Source of the DNA: Jacaranda mimosifolia
Lineage: Eukaryota; Streptophyta; Magnoliopsida; Lamiales; Bignoniaceae
DNA length: 64,000 nt
Assembly (NCBI GenBank): GCA_018894105.1
Contig: CM032123.1
Span: 869,001-933,000 of the forward strand
Reading direction: 5' to 3'
The notes below the pieces were generated by a model. It was not told the DNA's origin. It did not search any database and worked only from the letters and a program-made list of their open reading frames with translations. The stretch's first letter is position 1, and the number at the start of each line of letters is the position of its first letter. The translations under genes were made by a program, and so were the position numbers. Below, in pieces: positions 1-10,341 of this stretch.

Positions 1-541
1 AGTTAGCTAAAGATGTGAGGATTGTCCAATATCATATAGAAATACCACAACTTATTTATAGAAAGACCACAACTTATTTATAGAAAGACCACAATTTATT
101 TATTTCACCGATATGGGACGCACTAACACATCCCGTGATATATACTTCATCTGACCTTTATGATCAATGCATTTAATAGAACGCTTGCAAATGGTGTCAA
201 GAAATGGACCTTGGACCTAACTCAATTTCAAAAGTTAGCTCAAGATGTGAAGATTGTATAATATCATATCCAAAAATCACAATTTATTTATTTCACCGAT
301 GTGGGACACTAACATACCCCGCGCACGCCCAAAAATGAACATCTAGACTGTAGAATAACATGAAATGGGTGGCTCAACAACATTCGGTAACCCAACATCG
401 GGAATGAGTGGCTATGATACCATATTAAATAATGAACCTTAAGCCTAACTCAACTCCAAAAGCTTGCTCATGAGGTGAGGATTATCCAAGTCATATATTT
501 ATACTACAATTTATTTATTTTACCGATGTGGGACACTAACA
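1..541. repeat. Three partial copies of a dispersed repeat
   Basis: Three related stretches (about 1-126, 229-315 and 459-541) share the order 'ag(c)t...agatgtgaggattgtccaa', an AT-rich middle with 'caatttatttattt', and a conserved end 'accgatgtgggacactaac'. The first copy also holds a short internal duplication of 'cttatttatagaaagaccac'. No reading frame runs through them. The pattern suggests decayed remains of a repeat family; I cannot assign it to a class. Confidence 0.5.
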
Positions 542-1409
542 AATGGTTGTGAGAAAGATAGCTTGAATTCAGTAAATGATGTTGAGTTGATTATTGATGG
601 AAAGACTAAGCTTGAAGAAATGATGGTGCAAGAAAAAAAAATGGGCCTCATTCTATGGATATGGATGGTGAACAGAATGAAGAGAGGGATTTTTTTTCAC
701 TTAGGATTCAGATTTATTTATCTACGGAGCGGTCCTCTAAGAATTACGGAAGCTTTTGGGGAAGGATGCATGATTGGAGAAATTACTCCTCCTGGCTCGT
801 CCAGTTGAAGGGTTAGATTCTATTTATCATTATTATAGTTATGATGAATTGGGCGACCCCCTGAATTGCTCGATTAGGTGTGATTCTTGTGGAATGGTCA
901 GGTACAACGCTTACTTGACAGTAGCGACTAATTTTATTTAGAAATGCATATATTTAAATATGTCAATATAGCGACAAGTATTCCTTTGTTAGAAGAGGTC
1001 AAATTTGTTAATAACCTTCTTCATGTGTTATTTGCCTCAATGTGTCAGTCTTACCAGATTTTGGATGACGTCCTATCATTGGATGACTTCCGTCATGTAG
1101 GTACGAGACTATCTGACGGTAAAAAGTCCCTTATGTTTGCTGCTTCTTAGTTACTTCCTCTAGATTTCTACACAGGGTGGCAAGAAGGAAGACTGTTGTG
1201 TTACTTGAATCCTTTGGCTTCTTGATATCCCTTTGTGTTGGACTATGCCGTATAACCACTTGAACAAGTGGCTATAGATTAACCTTTTTTGGGGGGGCAA
1301 TAAGAGAAGTCTTCTTCTTTTGTATTCTCATTTTTTTGTGCTCTTTGGTTTGGCGCTTGGTTTGATTGTTTTTATTAATGTAAACAGGACTATAAAAAGA
1401 AAAATTGAA
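542..1409. other. Intergenic, no supported gene
   Basis: Only short open frames are present (563-808 and 944-1150). They match no family I recognise, lack a start context or TATA box, and cannot be joined by plausible splice sites. The base composition is slightly richer in GC than the AT-rich spacers, so this could be a decayed exon-containing fragment, but nothing firm can be said. Confidence 0.4.
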
Positions 1410-1700
1410 GTAAGAGAGGTGGAAAAGAGATATTGTTTGAGCACAAAGAGAAAAGTAACTCTATAGTCTATTTTGATGCTGTTTTCGGAGCTTGAGCATG
1501 AAGAATAGGGAGATACTTTATATGATAAATGGTTTGTTTTTACTTATATTGTCCAAGATGAAATTTTCTTTATATAAAGTGAATTTTGGAATATAATAAT
1601 CCCGTTTTAGATAATACATTTGCTTTATTTATATATGTCAAAGCTCGATAAATTATGAACTATCATTTAAATGCTTCTACTTTTATTTAAATAGATGCAA
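1410..1700. repeat. Direct repeat copy 1 (pairs with 5507-5775)
   Basis: About 270-290 bp reappears in the same orientation at 5507-5775. Long identical blocks include 'gaatagggagatactttata' and 'gataaatggtttgttttta'; the remainder differs by scattered substitutions and small indels. It is non-coding. The 4.1-kb spacing could suggest an LTR pair, but the interior has no retroelement proteins. Confidence 0.7.
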
Positions 1701-1914
1701 ACCATTGAACTATTTAATACTTAAAAAGTATATTTATTTCAGACAATAAAGGAGGTCCTAACTTAAAATTATGTAATCAACCTATTCATTTTGTCAAGTT
1801 TCAACACCCAAGCACTCCATTGCTAACTATAATAGTTGAGTGAATCATGCTAAGAATCCTTCCCTTTCAACAACTACCTACAATTAAAAAAAAAATTATG
1901 ACATAAATTACTAG

Positions 1915-2045
1915 CTTATGAATAATACCAGATGGATATATAATTAGTTCAAGAAAAAGAAGAGGGAGTTGATATAAACTTGATGTGGATTGGGCTTTGG
2001 GCTTAGGTTAATGTTGAGCTAAATTTGGTAGGCCCATAAGTTCTC
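1915..2045 (+). repeat. Promoter-region repeat, inverted copy at 56945-57080
   Basis: This stretch, just upstream of the small gene at 2161, matches the reverse complement of about 56945-57080. Shared blocks include 'agatggatatataattagtt' and 'ataaacttgatgtggattgg', followed by a similar 'ggcttaggttaatgttgagc' region. The similarity stops before the TATA box. It may be a dispersed repeat or the remnant of a duplicated promoter. Confidence 0.7.
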
Positions 2046-2093
2046 TTATTTGGGCATTCTGTTGTCTACTACTTATTGCAAATACCAATTGGC

Positions 2094-2102
2094 TATATAA
2101 AA
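2094..2102 (+). promoter_or_regulatory. TATA box of the gene at 2161
   Basis: The string 'tatataaaa' lies 59-67 bases upstream of the ATG at 2161, a normal plant distance for a short leader. It supports the idea that the small frame downstream is a transcribed gene. Confidence 0.5.
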
Positions 2103-2160
2103 AAGCAAAGCAAAAAACATTTGGTCACAGACAACAACTCTCAAACTCAAAAATAGCATC

Positions 2161-2603
2161 ATGGTGGATAAAGGCAATGGCATTCCTAGCCAAAGGCTTT
2201 CCTTCCATCCGATAACCAAAATGATATCTCTCCAGCTCAAAAACAAGAATGGAGTCACCAAAATCAGTATCAAAGAGTGGAATGAGGATTTGCCTTCTGG
2301 TGCAAGAGAGCAGCCTGCTGCAAAAGTGGAAACCATCTGTATTAGGCCACACACAGAAGAAATATTTAGGCCAGAAGACTTTGTTCCTCACTGGGAGGTA
2401 TTGGTGCTTGTTAGCTTAATGATAGCAAAAACAGTGAAATATTGGAATGAAGGAAAAAATTATTAGAACATAAGGGAAAGAAATGTTATGTTTTTGTGTG
2501 TTCTAATTTCAGTTGATGCATCTTTTTTGCATTTCTTCAGTTGTATGAGGTGAAAGGGAGAATGAAAGATATAATTAAAATGCTTTTGTTTCTGTGTGTA
2601 TAG
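2161..2603 (+). CDS. Small two-exon protein of unknown function
   Basis: I do not recognise the family. Exon 1 (2161-2397) encodes 79 residues starting [20 protein letters not shown]. It continues with a charged section containing [10 protein letters not shown] and [17 protein letters not shown] at 2398 and the pyrimidine-rich AG at 2539-2540 define a 143-bp intron. Exon 2 (2541-2603) adds [20 protein letters not shown] and a TAG, giving about 99 residues. No signal peptide or clear membrane segment is visible except the short hydrophobic C-terminus. Support for a real gene is the TATA box at 2094, the in-frame splice and the protein-like composition. A different 3' exon is possible, since the last few residues look less protein-like. 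Confidence 0.5.
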
Positions 2604-2754
2604 ATATAATCAAGATGAGCCACCAGAGTCCTTCTCATCATGCACTCATCTTCTCCATCTCCGACACAGCTCAAACCTACCTTGGATACTTCATTATCCT
2701 AATTAACACGACTAAGATAAAAAGAAAAAAGATCAATAAATATCATAAATTTGA

Positions 2755-2759
<5 letters not shown>

Positions 2760-2785
<26 letters not shown>

Positions 2786-2850
2786 GGTTTATACAGACAT
2801 ATATATATTTATTTATGCAGTCATATAATATATACACATACATACGTAAA
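2760..2850. repeat. AT microsatellite region
   Basis: A run of (AT)n at 2763-2786 is followed by other TA-rich tracts to about 2835. It is a simple repeat with no coding content. Confidence 0.8.
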
Positions 2851-2894
2851 TAGGTTCACCGGAATAGAAGTTTTCATCGGAGCTACATCGTGAA

Positions 2895-3029
2895 ATGTCG
2901 GCTTCGGCCGTGGGCGGACATGTTTTAGAGTTGAAAGTAGGAGGAGGGTTATTATGTGAAGAGAGGTGGCTGTGGTGGCCAAGGACGGTTCCAAGAAGCA
3001 GAGGCCATTCCCTCCCCAACTTATTATAA
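2895..3029 (+). CDS. Possible 44-residue ORF or downstream exon
   Basis: An island of higher GC in AT-rich DNA holds an open frame starting MSASAVGGHVLELKVGGG and ending at TAA 3027-3029, with several Trp residues near its centre. It could be a tiny gene, a 3' exon of the gene at 2161, or chance. The opposite strand is open over the same stretch, which weakens the case. I recognise no family. Confidence 0.15.
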   Translation: MSASAVGGHVLELKVGGGLLCEERWLWWPRTVPRSRGHSLPNLL

Positions 3030-4750
3030 ATATATACACTACTGTTTTATTAATTAATCTTTAAATAAACTAAATTTTAAAAAATAAATTACTTAATATT
3101 AATTGAATAATTATTTGTAATATTCATTCATTAATTATTTAGATTTATAGGGTTGTATTTAATTTATTTTTAACTAAAGATAAAACTAAAATTTACTGAC
3201 TAAAATTTTATCCTTTTTAATTTTGTAGAACTCAAAGGAATTAGATACATATTTGCAATTAAGCAATCAAGTCGTTGGCTTGGTGGTATCATCTTCACAC
3301 ATATGACTGTAAGACCAGGAATTCAAAGCCTTACAAACTATTGGTATGCACATGTATACATAAAAATAATTAAATCAGGCTCACTATTTTATTTATTTGA
3401 AAAAAATATTATTGGTTTTCAGTCAAAGAAAGCCTTAAGGAATTTGCAAAATAACCAAATTTTCTTTTTTTAACTTCAATAAGATTAAGATAAAAAGAGA
3501 AAGATAAGTAATATTTAAAAGAAAAATGAATTTTTCTTTATCTTTCAAGAGCTAAAATTGAAAAAAACTATTTCCGCTATAAATATTGTCAAGAACAGTT
3601 TTAGAAAGCCTTAGAGCCTATGATACTTGTAAAACAATCAAAATATTTCTTTTTTACCTTCAAGATTAAGATAAAAAGATAAAAATAAGTGAATATATAA
3701 AAAAATTGAATTATCCTAATTAATTAACACGACTAAGATAAAAAGAAACAAGATCAATGGAAATGTCTAATTGTGCTATAAATCATCAATGATATCAAGA
3801 TTTGCTTACTTATCATGCAAAAGTCACTGATGGTGGATATTATTTATTAATTAAATGATACAATCTATGATTTGGGAATTGATCAAGATAGTCATAGAGG
3901 CGAATTATCTCATCAAATAGTGAAATTAGTCAAGATAAATGTGGCTTAATTAGGAAATAATCCATAGTAAACATTCGGTTAAATTAATTATGACAACATG
4001 TTTATGGGAAAATTGTTTAATTGATATAAATTAAGTAACTCAAGTAAAATAATAAGTTAGTGGTATTAATCTTCAATATTTGACATTATTCAAATGTATA
4101 TGACTAAGTCAAATGAAAATTTTGAAAGAAATTTTGGTATATGACGGGAGGCGGAGGCAGATGTCTGCGGCCGAGGAAAGCCACGGCCAGTGGCGGAGGC
4201 GCCACCAAAATGAACAAAATTGAAAGTAATAATAACAGCTTAAATAAAATTAAAATTTTCACCCAAAATCCAACCTTTTCTCCTAAAACATTATTTAAAA
4301 ATTAATCATTTTTAATCATTACACCATTTAAAGTTTTATATATTTAATTAATTATATTTTTTAATATAAATATATATATATATTTTAATTATTACATCTC
4401 TATTAAAAATATAATAAAATTTGACAAAAACGAAATATTTATATACAAATTCCGATAGAATTTATCTTTTTCTTAAAATAAAATCAAGAATAATTACTTT
4501 GTTCTCGACGTGTCATCCAATATTTCTGTTAAAATTCATTCTCCAATTACAAACCCAAATAATTTTGAAATGTTGTCTTACTTTTCCTAGTTCCTATGCA
4601 TCATTTTCCTTTTCTTTTTCTTTTTTGTTTTCCTTGCTCTCATTAGTCAATATGTGATGACAAAATTATGGTGTTTGTTAATCCTTTGATGGTTTATTAA
4701 TTTTGATTAAGATAAAAGTATGTGTTTGAAGTATGCCATTAAATTTATAA
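3030..4750. other. AT-rich spacer with short internal repeats
   Basis: No gene is supported. A block around 'attaacacgactaagataaa' occurs at both 2701-2742 and 3722-3763, and a looser 'aagattaagataaaaaga' motif recurs at 3480 and 3658. A GC-rich patch at 4141-4215 is open in frame but low in complexity (Gly/Arg/Ala codons), and I do not call it a gene. Confidence 0.5.
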
Positions 4751-5322
4751 TCTATACTATTAATAAAGTGTCTATCTTATCGGTGTATTTTTAAGTGTTT
4801 TTCTAAAATGTCCTCATTTTTATTTTTTATCCCCATAATTATAGAATAACTACTACCCCATTACTACCACTTAGTTCCACAATAATTCATGAATATTATA
4901 CATATTTTTATTTCTCCATAATTTTTTTCTTTTCAATTTTTCTGCAGTTATATTATCTTTTATTTATATTATTTTATTATTTTTACTTATTAACAATTGC
5001 ACACGCGTCGAATATGCCTCGGCTGCTAATATTAATAAAACATCTATCTCTTTTTTGGCTTGTTTTTAAATGATTCACCTAAAATACCCTCTCTTCTTTC
5101 TTTTAATTCTAATTAGTAGAAGTTATACAATAACTGCTATTTATAACTCGCCTATTTTATATTTACAATTACCATTATCATAATTTTTAATTCTTATTTA
5201 CAAAAAAAAATAAAAAATTAGATAAATATATTGAAATCACTAAACAAATTTATTATAATAATAATAATAATAATAATAAGATACAAATATTAGCACATGC
5301 ATCGAATGTGCCAAATTACTAG
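4751..5322 (+). mobile_element. Tandem (head-to-tail) Helitron-like element, non-autonomous
   Basis: The left end reads A|TCTATACTATTAATAAAG and the right end CTAG|T, the A/T insertion site and TC...CTRR termini known for Helitrons. Just before the right end, 5293-5311 forms a stem-loop with perfect 6-bp arms (GCACAT/ATGTGC). A second, related 3' end lies inside: 4999-5017 is a degenerate version of the same stem-loop, followed by CTAA at 5026-5029. Immediately after it a second 5'-like start begins (tattaataaaacatctatc). The two halves align along their length, so this is a dimer of about 280-bp and 290-bp units. There is no coding capacity. Confidence 0.65.
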
Positions 5323-5506
5323 TTCAAATTATCTTCCTATTAATGTCTACTTAGGGATATAAACGAGTCTTGCAAAATTTAAAAAAAGCCCTCGAATTCT
5401 CTAAAAATTATGGAAGTGCCCCTGAATTATAAGTTGAGTGTGATTTCCAAAATAGGAGATGCATATGATCTCATAAAACAGAACTGCAAAAGTAAAATTT
5501 AAAAAC

Positions 5507-5775
5507 AAGAGAGGTGGAAAAGTAATCCTATAGTCTATTTTGATGTCGTTTTCGGAGTTTAAGCATGAAGAATAGGGAGATACTTTATATGATAAATGGT
5601 TTGTTTTTATTTATGTTGTCCTAGATGAATTTTTTTTTATATAAAATGTAATTTTTAAAATATTATAATTCATTTTTAGATAATAAATTTGCTTTATTTA
5701 TTCATGTCAAAGTTCGATAAATGATGAAGTATCATTTAGATGCTTCTACTTTTATTTAAATGGATGAAAATCATT
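5507..5775. repeat. Direct repeat copy 2 (pairs with 1410-1700)
   Basis: This is the second copy of the non-coding repeat at 1410-1700, in the same orientation and including the shared start 'agagaggtggaaaag'. It differs by point changes and short indels, so the duplication is not recent. Confidence 0.7.
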
Positions 5776-6273
5776 TAAGTACTTAGTGTGTAACGCGGTT
5801 AAAATTAAATACCGTAAGAATAGTCACATAGAATCCATGTGTTGGAGTCTCCAGATCGATTAACTAATGCTCCTTTGTATCCCGCAGAACACTAATTTCA
5901 AATCATTGTTTTAAATTATGTGATTTTGTTTATTAGCAATTTCACTTCTAGTTTTTATATTATTATTTTTTTTTTATAGTATATAACAATTAAAAAATAT
6001 ATTTATATTAAAATAATGATTTGAAGATTCAAGTATATATGTTTTATTGATATAATACTTTAAAATGATTAGAATTTCTTAATATTATTTTAGGAAAATA
6101 AAATTTAAATTTAAAAAATAATTATTTTTGTTTTAAAAATATTTTTGAAGAGTTAAGATATTCTTCAAAAACAAATTCAACATAACTTTCAGTGCTTCCA
6201 AAGAGAGAGGATTGAGTTTGAAATTTTGCTATCCACTTCTATCCACCACATTGTATCAAAAACAAATTAAATA

Positions 6274-6319
<46 letters not shown>

Positions 6320-7524
6320 TAATTGAAATTCGGCCCCCCATAGTTGAAACTTGGAAAGGGCCTTCAAACTTTTTATCATCCAAATGCTTTGGAGTTTGGA
6401 CAGAAAAGTTGTTGGACAGGGACTTGTGGAGTACAGTTCAGGTTGGCCCACTAATGAATTCTTTGACTTTATGTACCTACTCATAAGTCACAACCTTCTG
6501 GACTAAATTACAATCTTGCATTGCACAATTCAAAAGTTATGTTCTGACAAATCCAATATGCTTTTTGTTAAGTTAATATATTTAATATTCCATTTTGATG
6601 GAACAAATTCTATTTTCCTCAATTATCAAATATGAAATAAAGAATATGTAAAGATCTGCACAAATAGGGACGGATCCATTATTGAGAGGGAAAAATTATA
6701 AAAATAAATTTTATAACTTATAAATTTGAAATACATGTGGTCATCGAATTTGAGCATGATATTCTTTTATAGCATAATATGCATCAATATGATTGAACCA
6801 ATGTCACATTTTTTAACAATATCTTTTTCAATATAAGTAATTAAAAAATCACCTTAATTCCATAATTTTGACAAATATGTTCTCAAACAAATAAAATATA
6901 ACTGCCCTAATGAGCATAAGCCTAACCTAATTGTAAATTATTTGATTGTGAATATAGGCATAAAAGTTTGCTTTAAACTTTATAAAACTAAAATAGGTAA
7001 AGAATTAATAAAAATTATTATTAAAATTTTAAATATATATATATATAAACTAGAAATATTACAAAAAATAATATATATATATATATTGAGGAAATTATTA
7101 TTAAAATTTAAAAATATAAAAAAAAATATTAGAAACTGCGAAACCTCACGCCCGCACCCCAACCCACCCAACCAATCCGTCATTGTGCACATATTATGAT
7201 TTGGGACTAGTATAGGACTTTCTTTGAGATAAGTTGGTTGAAAATGGATTAAGTTGGTCCTGAATGGGATCAATGCTATTTTATTTTTTTTCTATTCAAA
7301 AAATTAATTTAAAATACAATAGTAATATTAATACATTTTTTGCGCTTTATTTATAATTTTATAATATAACAAGATATTCTATTTAATTATATGTTTAATT
7401 TATTAATCTTTTCTACAAAATTTGTTTTGAACCCATTTAAACTCATTCTCAATCCAAAACTTAACAGATAACATAAATTAACCTACTTGAATAGTTGAAC
7501 TCATATTTAAAATTATAAGGCTTA
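5776..7524. other. AT-rich spacer with ATT microsatellite
   Basis: No gene is supported. An (ATT)n tract runs from about 6274 to 6319, and (TA)n tracts occur near 7036 and 7070-7086. The longest frames contain runs of a single residue encoded by the microsatellite and are not proteins. Confidence 0.6.
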
Positions 7525-7840
7525 AGAGAGTGTTTAGCTAAGCTTATTCAAAAGATATTATAAGCTCTTACATCTTACAAGATGTTTTTGGAGCTTATAA
7601 GATGTTAGATTATTTTTTAAAAATAAATTCTTAAAGTGTTTGGATAAAATAAGATCATGAAGCTTATAAAATGTTGGTAATGACAATTTTATGGTAATAT
7701 GCTTAAAATTAAAGGAGTTTGTTAAAATTCTAAAAATAAGTTAGGAATTCCTAACGTTTTTTAAGAAAGGTTTATAAACTCTTAATATTTTATTTTAGAA
7801 GCTTATAAACTATTTTTTAACAAAACTTACCAAACACATT
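7525..7840. mobile_element. MITE with TTA target duplication
   Basis: The ends are inverted relatives: 'agagagtgtttagctaagct' at the left and, read on the opposite strand, 'aatgtgtttggtaagttttg' at the right. Both are flanked by TTA (7522-7524 and 7841-7843), the TWA target duplication of PIF/Harbinger (Tourist) elements. The inside is rich in 'cttataag' palindromes and has no coding capacity. The same family is seen at 20645-21024 and 57872-58230. Confidence 0.6.
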
Positions 7841-7961
7841 TTAAGTTAAACCATAATCAATCGAGTGATTTGTGATCTAATAGCATAAGTCTTCTACATA
7901 ATATAGAAGATTAGGAGTTTAAGTCTGAATGAGCTCCTAATGTGCCTATGTTTATGTTGGT

Positions 7962-7981
7962 GGGGGGGGGGGGGGAGGGGG
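7962..7981. repeat. Poly-G tract
   Basis: Fourteen consecutive G, then A, then further G, in otherwise AT-rich DNA. It lies between the two MITEs and has no visible coding role. Confidence 0.9.
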
Positions 7982-8169
7982 AATAATATATAATCATTTG
8001 AGTTGGATTGGACCATGAGTTTGTAACTTATCTTGCCATATCTAAACTTGATTCATAGCATACTTTGGTCTACCTAATCCATTTTTTATTCTTAACTTTT
8101 TGTAAGAAAAGTTTTCAAAAACCATTAAATCATATTAGGGATGATGAAAAATTATTTATTCAGAACTAA

Positions 8170-8507
8170 CGGACTGTTTGGTTTTATTTTCAAACCCCAT
8201 TTTCACCTTTTCAACTATTCTAGAAATAAAACACATTACTTTTTAATCATTTCCACCCAACATCATTTTCAAAATATATTCTCCAATAACCTATATATTT
8301 TCTCTCTCTATTCTATTATTTATATCTCTCTCCACCTACAACCTATTAAAACCAATATAGTCGTTACATTTTCAACATAATCATTACATTTCCAAACATT
8401 TCATCCAAACATATTTTCATTTTCACATCATATCATATAACTAATTTTCACCAAAATGGAAATGCTGGAAACTGAAAATAAAAATGAAAACGAAACCAAA
8501 CAGCCCC
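8170..8507. mobile_element. Tourist-like MITE with TAA target duplication
   Basis: The element begins 'cggactgtttggttttattt' and ends, on the other strand, 'ggggctgtttggtttcgttt'. TAA flanks both sides (8167-8169 and 8508-8510). The 338-bp interior is non-coding. TIR sequence, size and TSD match PIF/Harbinger-derived Tourist elements. It sits about 260 bp upstream of the next gene's start codon and so may lie in its promoter. Confidence 0.75.
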
Positions 8508-8772
8508 TAAGTTGACATCATTTGATTGTAAACAATTTTTGAAAATTAAAATAAAAGAAATTGCTATTTAAGTTGGGCGAGAAGGAAAAGAGTAAGAGCA
8601 TGTCTTAATTCGGTTCTTGCTTGAGAAGAAACCCTAGAAAGAAAATTCCCAAATTCTAGAACAGCCTACAATCAATCCATCGCAATCACACCCAATTTCC
8701 GTGTACCCTCGATTAATCCAACAATCGACTTGATCAGAGTTATCTCAATTATTACGAGCAAGAAGTAAAAAT

Positions 8773-10341
8773 ATGGATTTGAGAGAGATGGTGGCAATAT
8801 TCGGACCCGGCATCGCCGGCGCAGTGTTCGGCGCCGGGTGGTGGTTTTGGGTGGATGCTGTCGTTTGCAGCTCCGTCAAAGTGCCCTTCGTCCACTACCT
8901 CCCAGGTATGTTTATGTGCGAATTATGCATGAAAATTGAGTTTTTCTTTCTTTGTTTTTTATGGTTTTATGTTTGTTTCGTTCTGTTTTAACTTCTTATT
9001 TTTTATCATTAGGGATTTTTGCTTCTTTGTCTGCTTTGATGTTCAATTGCGTGAGGAAAGAGGATATTGACTACTCGCCGTATGATGAGGGTGAATGGAG
9101 GTTAATATCAGTTTCTTTTTCCTTTTTTTAATTTCGTTATTACTGTTAATTGTTGTTAGTTTCTATGAAATTTTTAGTTAAAGGGTTTTGTGATTGGGAT
9201 TCCTCTGAAAGAAAAACAATGGGGTGTTTATTGATCAATTAGACAGTAAAGATTGTACTTTTGTTGATCAAGTTAAGAACTTTAGAGAGGTATTTTGAAG
9301 ATTACATAAAGGTTGTTGAAGACAGTAATCTGTTACCGAGGTTTTAATCTTGTCTTTTGTTGATGAGCTCATTCCTTTGGCTTGTTAGCATTTTTTTTTT
9401 TTTAAGACATGTTTTAGTTTCAGGAAATAAATTGATGGAGTCTAAAATTCTGATCAGATTGATATATGGATACTGGATTTCATTTGATCAAGTACTTTAA
9501 TTATGTTGTAGATAAAATAAGCATTCTAATATCTTTGGAATTGTGAGATCCTGTTGCATTCTCTCTGCATATCCTATTTTATGCTGGAAATGAGGAAGTC
9601 ATATCCCATCTACGAGACCATTTTGCTTCAAACTAAGTTTCAAGATGTCAGAATGAAAATATTAGGTTGTGTTTTGTCTGCTTCTGTGATTGCTGAGTCT
9701 ACACTTCTTCAAAAATTACATCATTAATTTGTTTTCAGATATTATAGTTTCTGAAAAATGGCAGGTTGAAACTCTGGCTTTTCATTGCATACATTGTGTC
9801 GTTTGTCTCGTTGGCTGCTTCAGTCGGCCTATTGATACAAGATGCACTGGTGAGTTCTGGTCCTTCAGCATGGACCGGAGTTGCAGGTGTTCTTCAATGT
9901 GTGTTTGTACTAATCAGGTAAATTTTGTTGTTTTTCTTTTCTTTACCCTGACCGGAGAACATTTTAATAGGTGATTTTCTGCATTGACAAAGGGGTTAGG
10001 AGATATGGGAAGGGGGAAAAAGGGGGAATTGCTCCCTGAGCTACTAAATTCATAGTTGGAATGAGTGGCTTGGTAAGGGAACCCAATGGAGCAGTAGAAC
10101 AGTGATGAATGGTTTTGTTGTTAGTTTTAGATTTCGAAGTGTATGTTCTGTTCTGCCTCACTTTGTAAGCACAAGAAGAATTTTGCAAAACTAGTATAAA
10201 ATCTAGATTAAATGGGGATATATCAAATTTTGTTTCTCTTCCATTATAAATATCCTCCTCAACAGATCATAACATTTTTTTGTCTGTCTGTGTGAATTTT
10301 CTTGCAGTGGCCTGATTTATTGGGTATCTCATTCGGAATAA
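8773..10341 (+). CDS. TMEM50-like small four-span membrane protein
   Basis: This is a plant homologue of transmembrane protein 50 (TMEM50A/B), a small membrane protein of the endomembrane system whose exact role in plants is unclear. Four exons join in frame: 8773-8905, 9013-9100, 9765-9917 and 10308-10341, giving 135 residues. The N-terminus reads MDLREMVAIFGPGIAGAVFG, followed by a WWFWVDA segment, the family block ALMFNCVRKEDIDYSPYDEG, a third helix (KLWLFIAYIVSFVSLAASVG) and a fourth (VFVLISGLIYWVSH). The length equals the usual plant family length. The start is the first ATG after a typical leader beginning near 8600, and the N-terminus matches the family. Every intron is GT-AG. Confidence 0.93.

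Noticed and set aside
4141..4314. GC-rich 57-codon frame on the plus strand
   Set aside because: Low-complexity Gly/Arg start followed by Asn/Lys codons typical of AT-rich spacer; no promoter, splice or homologue I recognise.
1410..5775. LTR retrotransposon with 1410-1700 and 5507-5775 as LTRs
   Set aside because: The repeats lack TG...CA ends, primer-binding site and polypurine tract, and the interior has no gag or pol frames.
6239..6484. Minus-strand frame with a long Asn run
   Set aside because: The run is translated ATT microsatellite and the flanks have no protein character.
8141..8380. 79-codon frame near 8.2 kb
   Set aside because: It lies almost wholly inside the Tourist-like MITE and is low-complexity.
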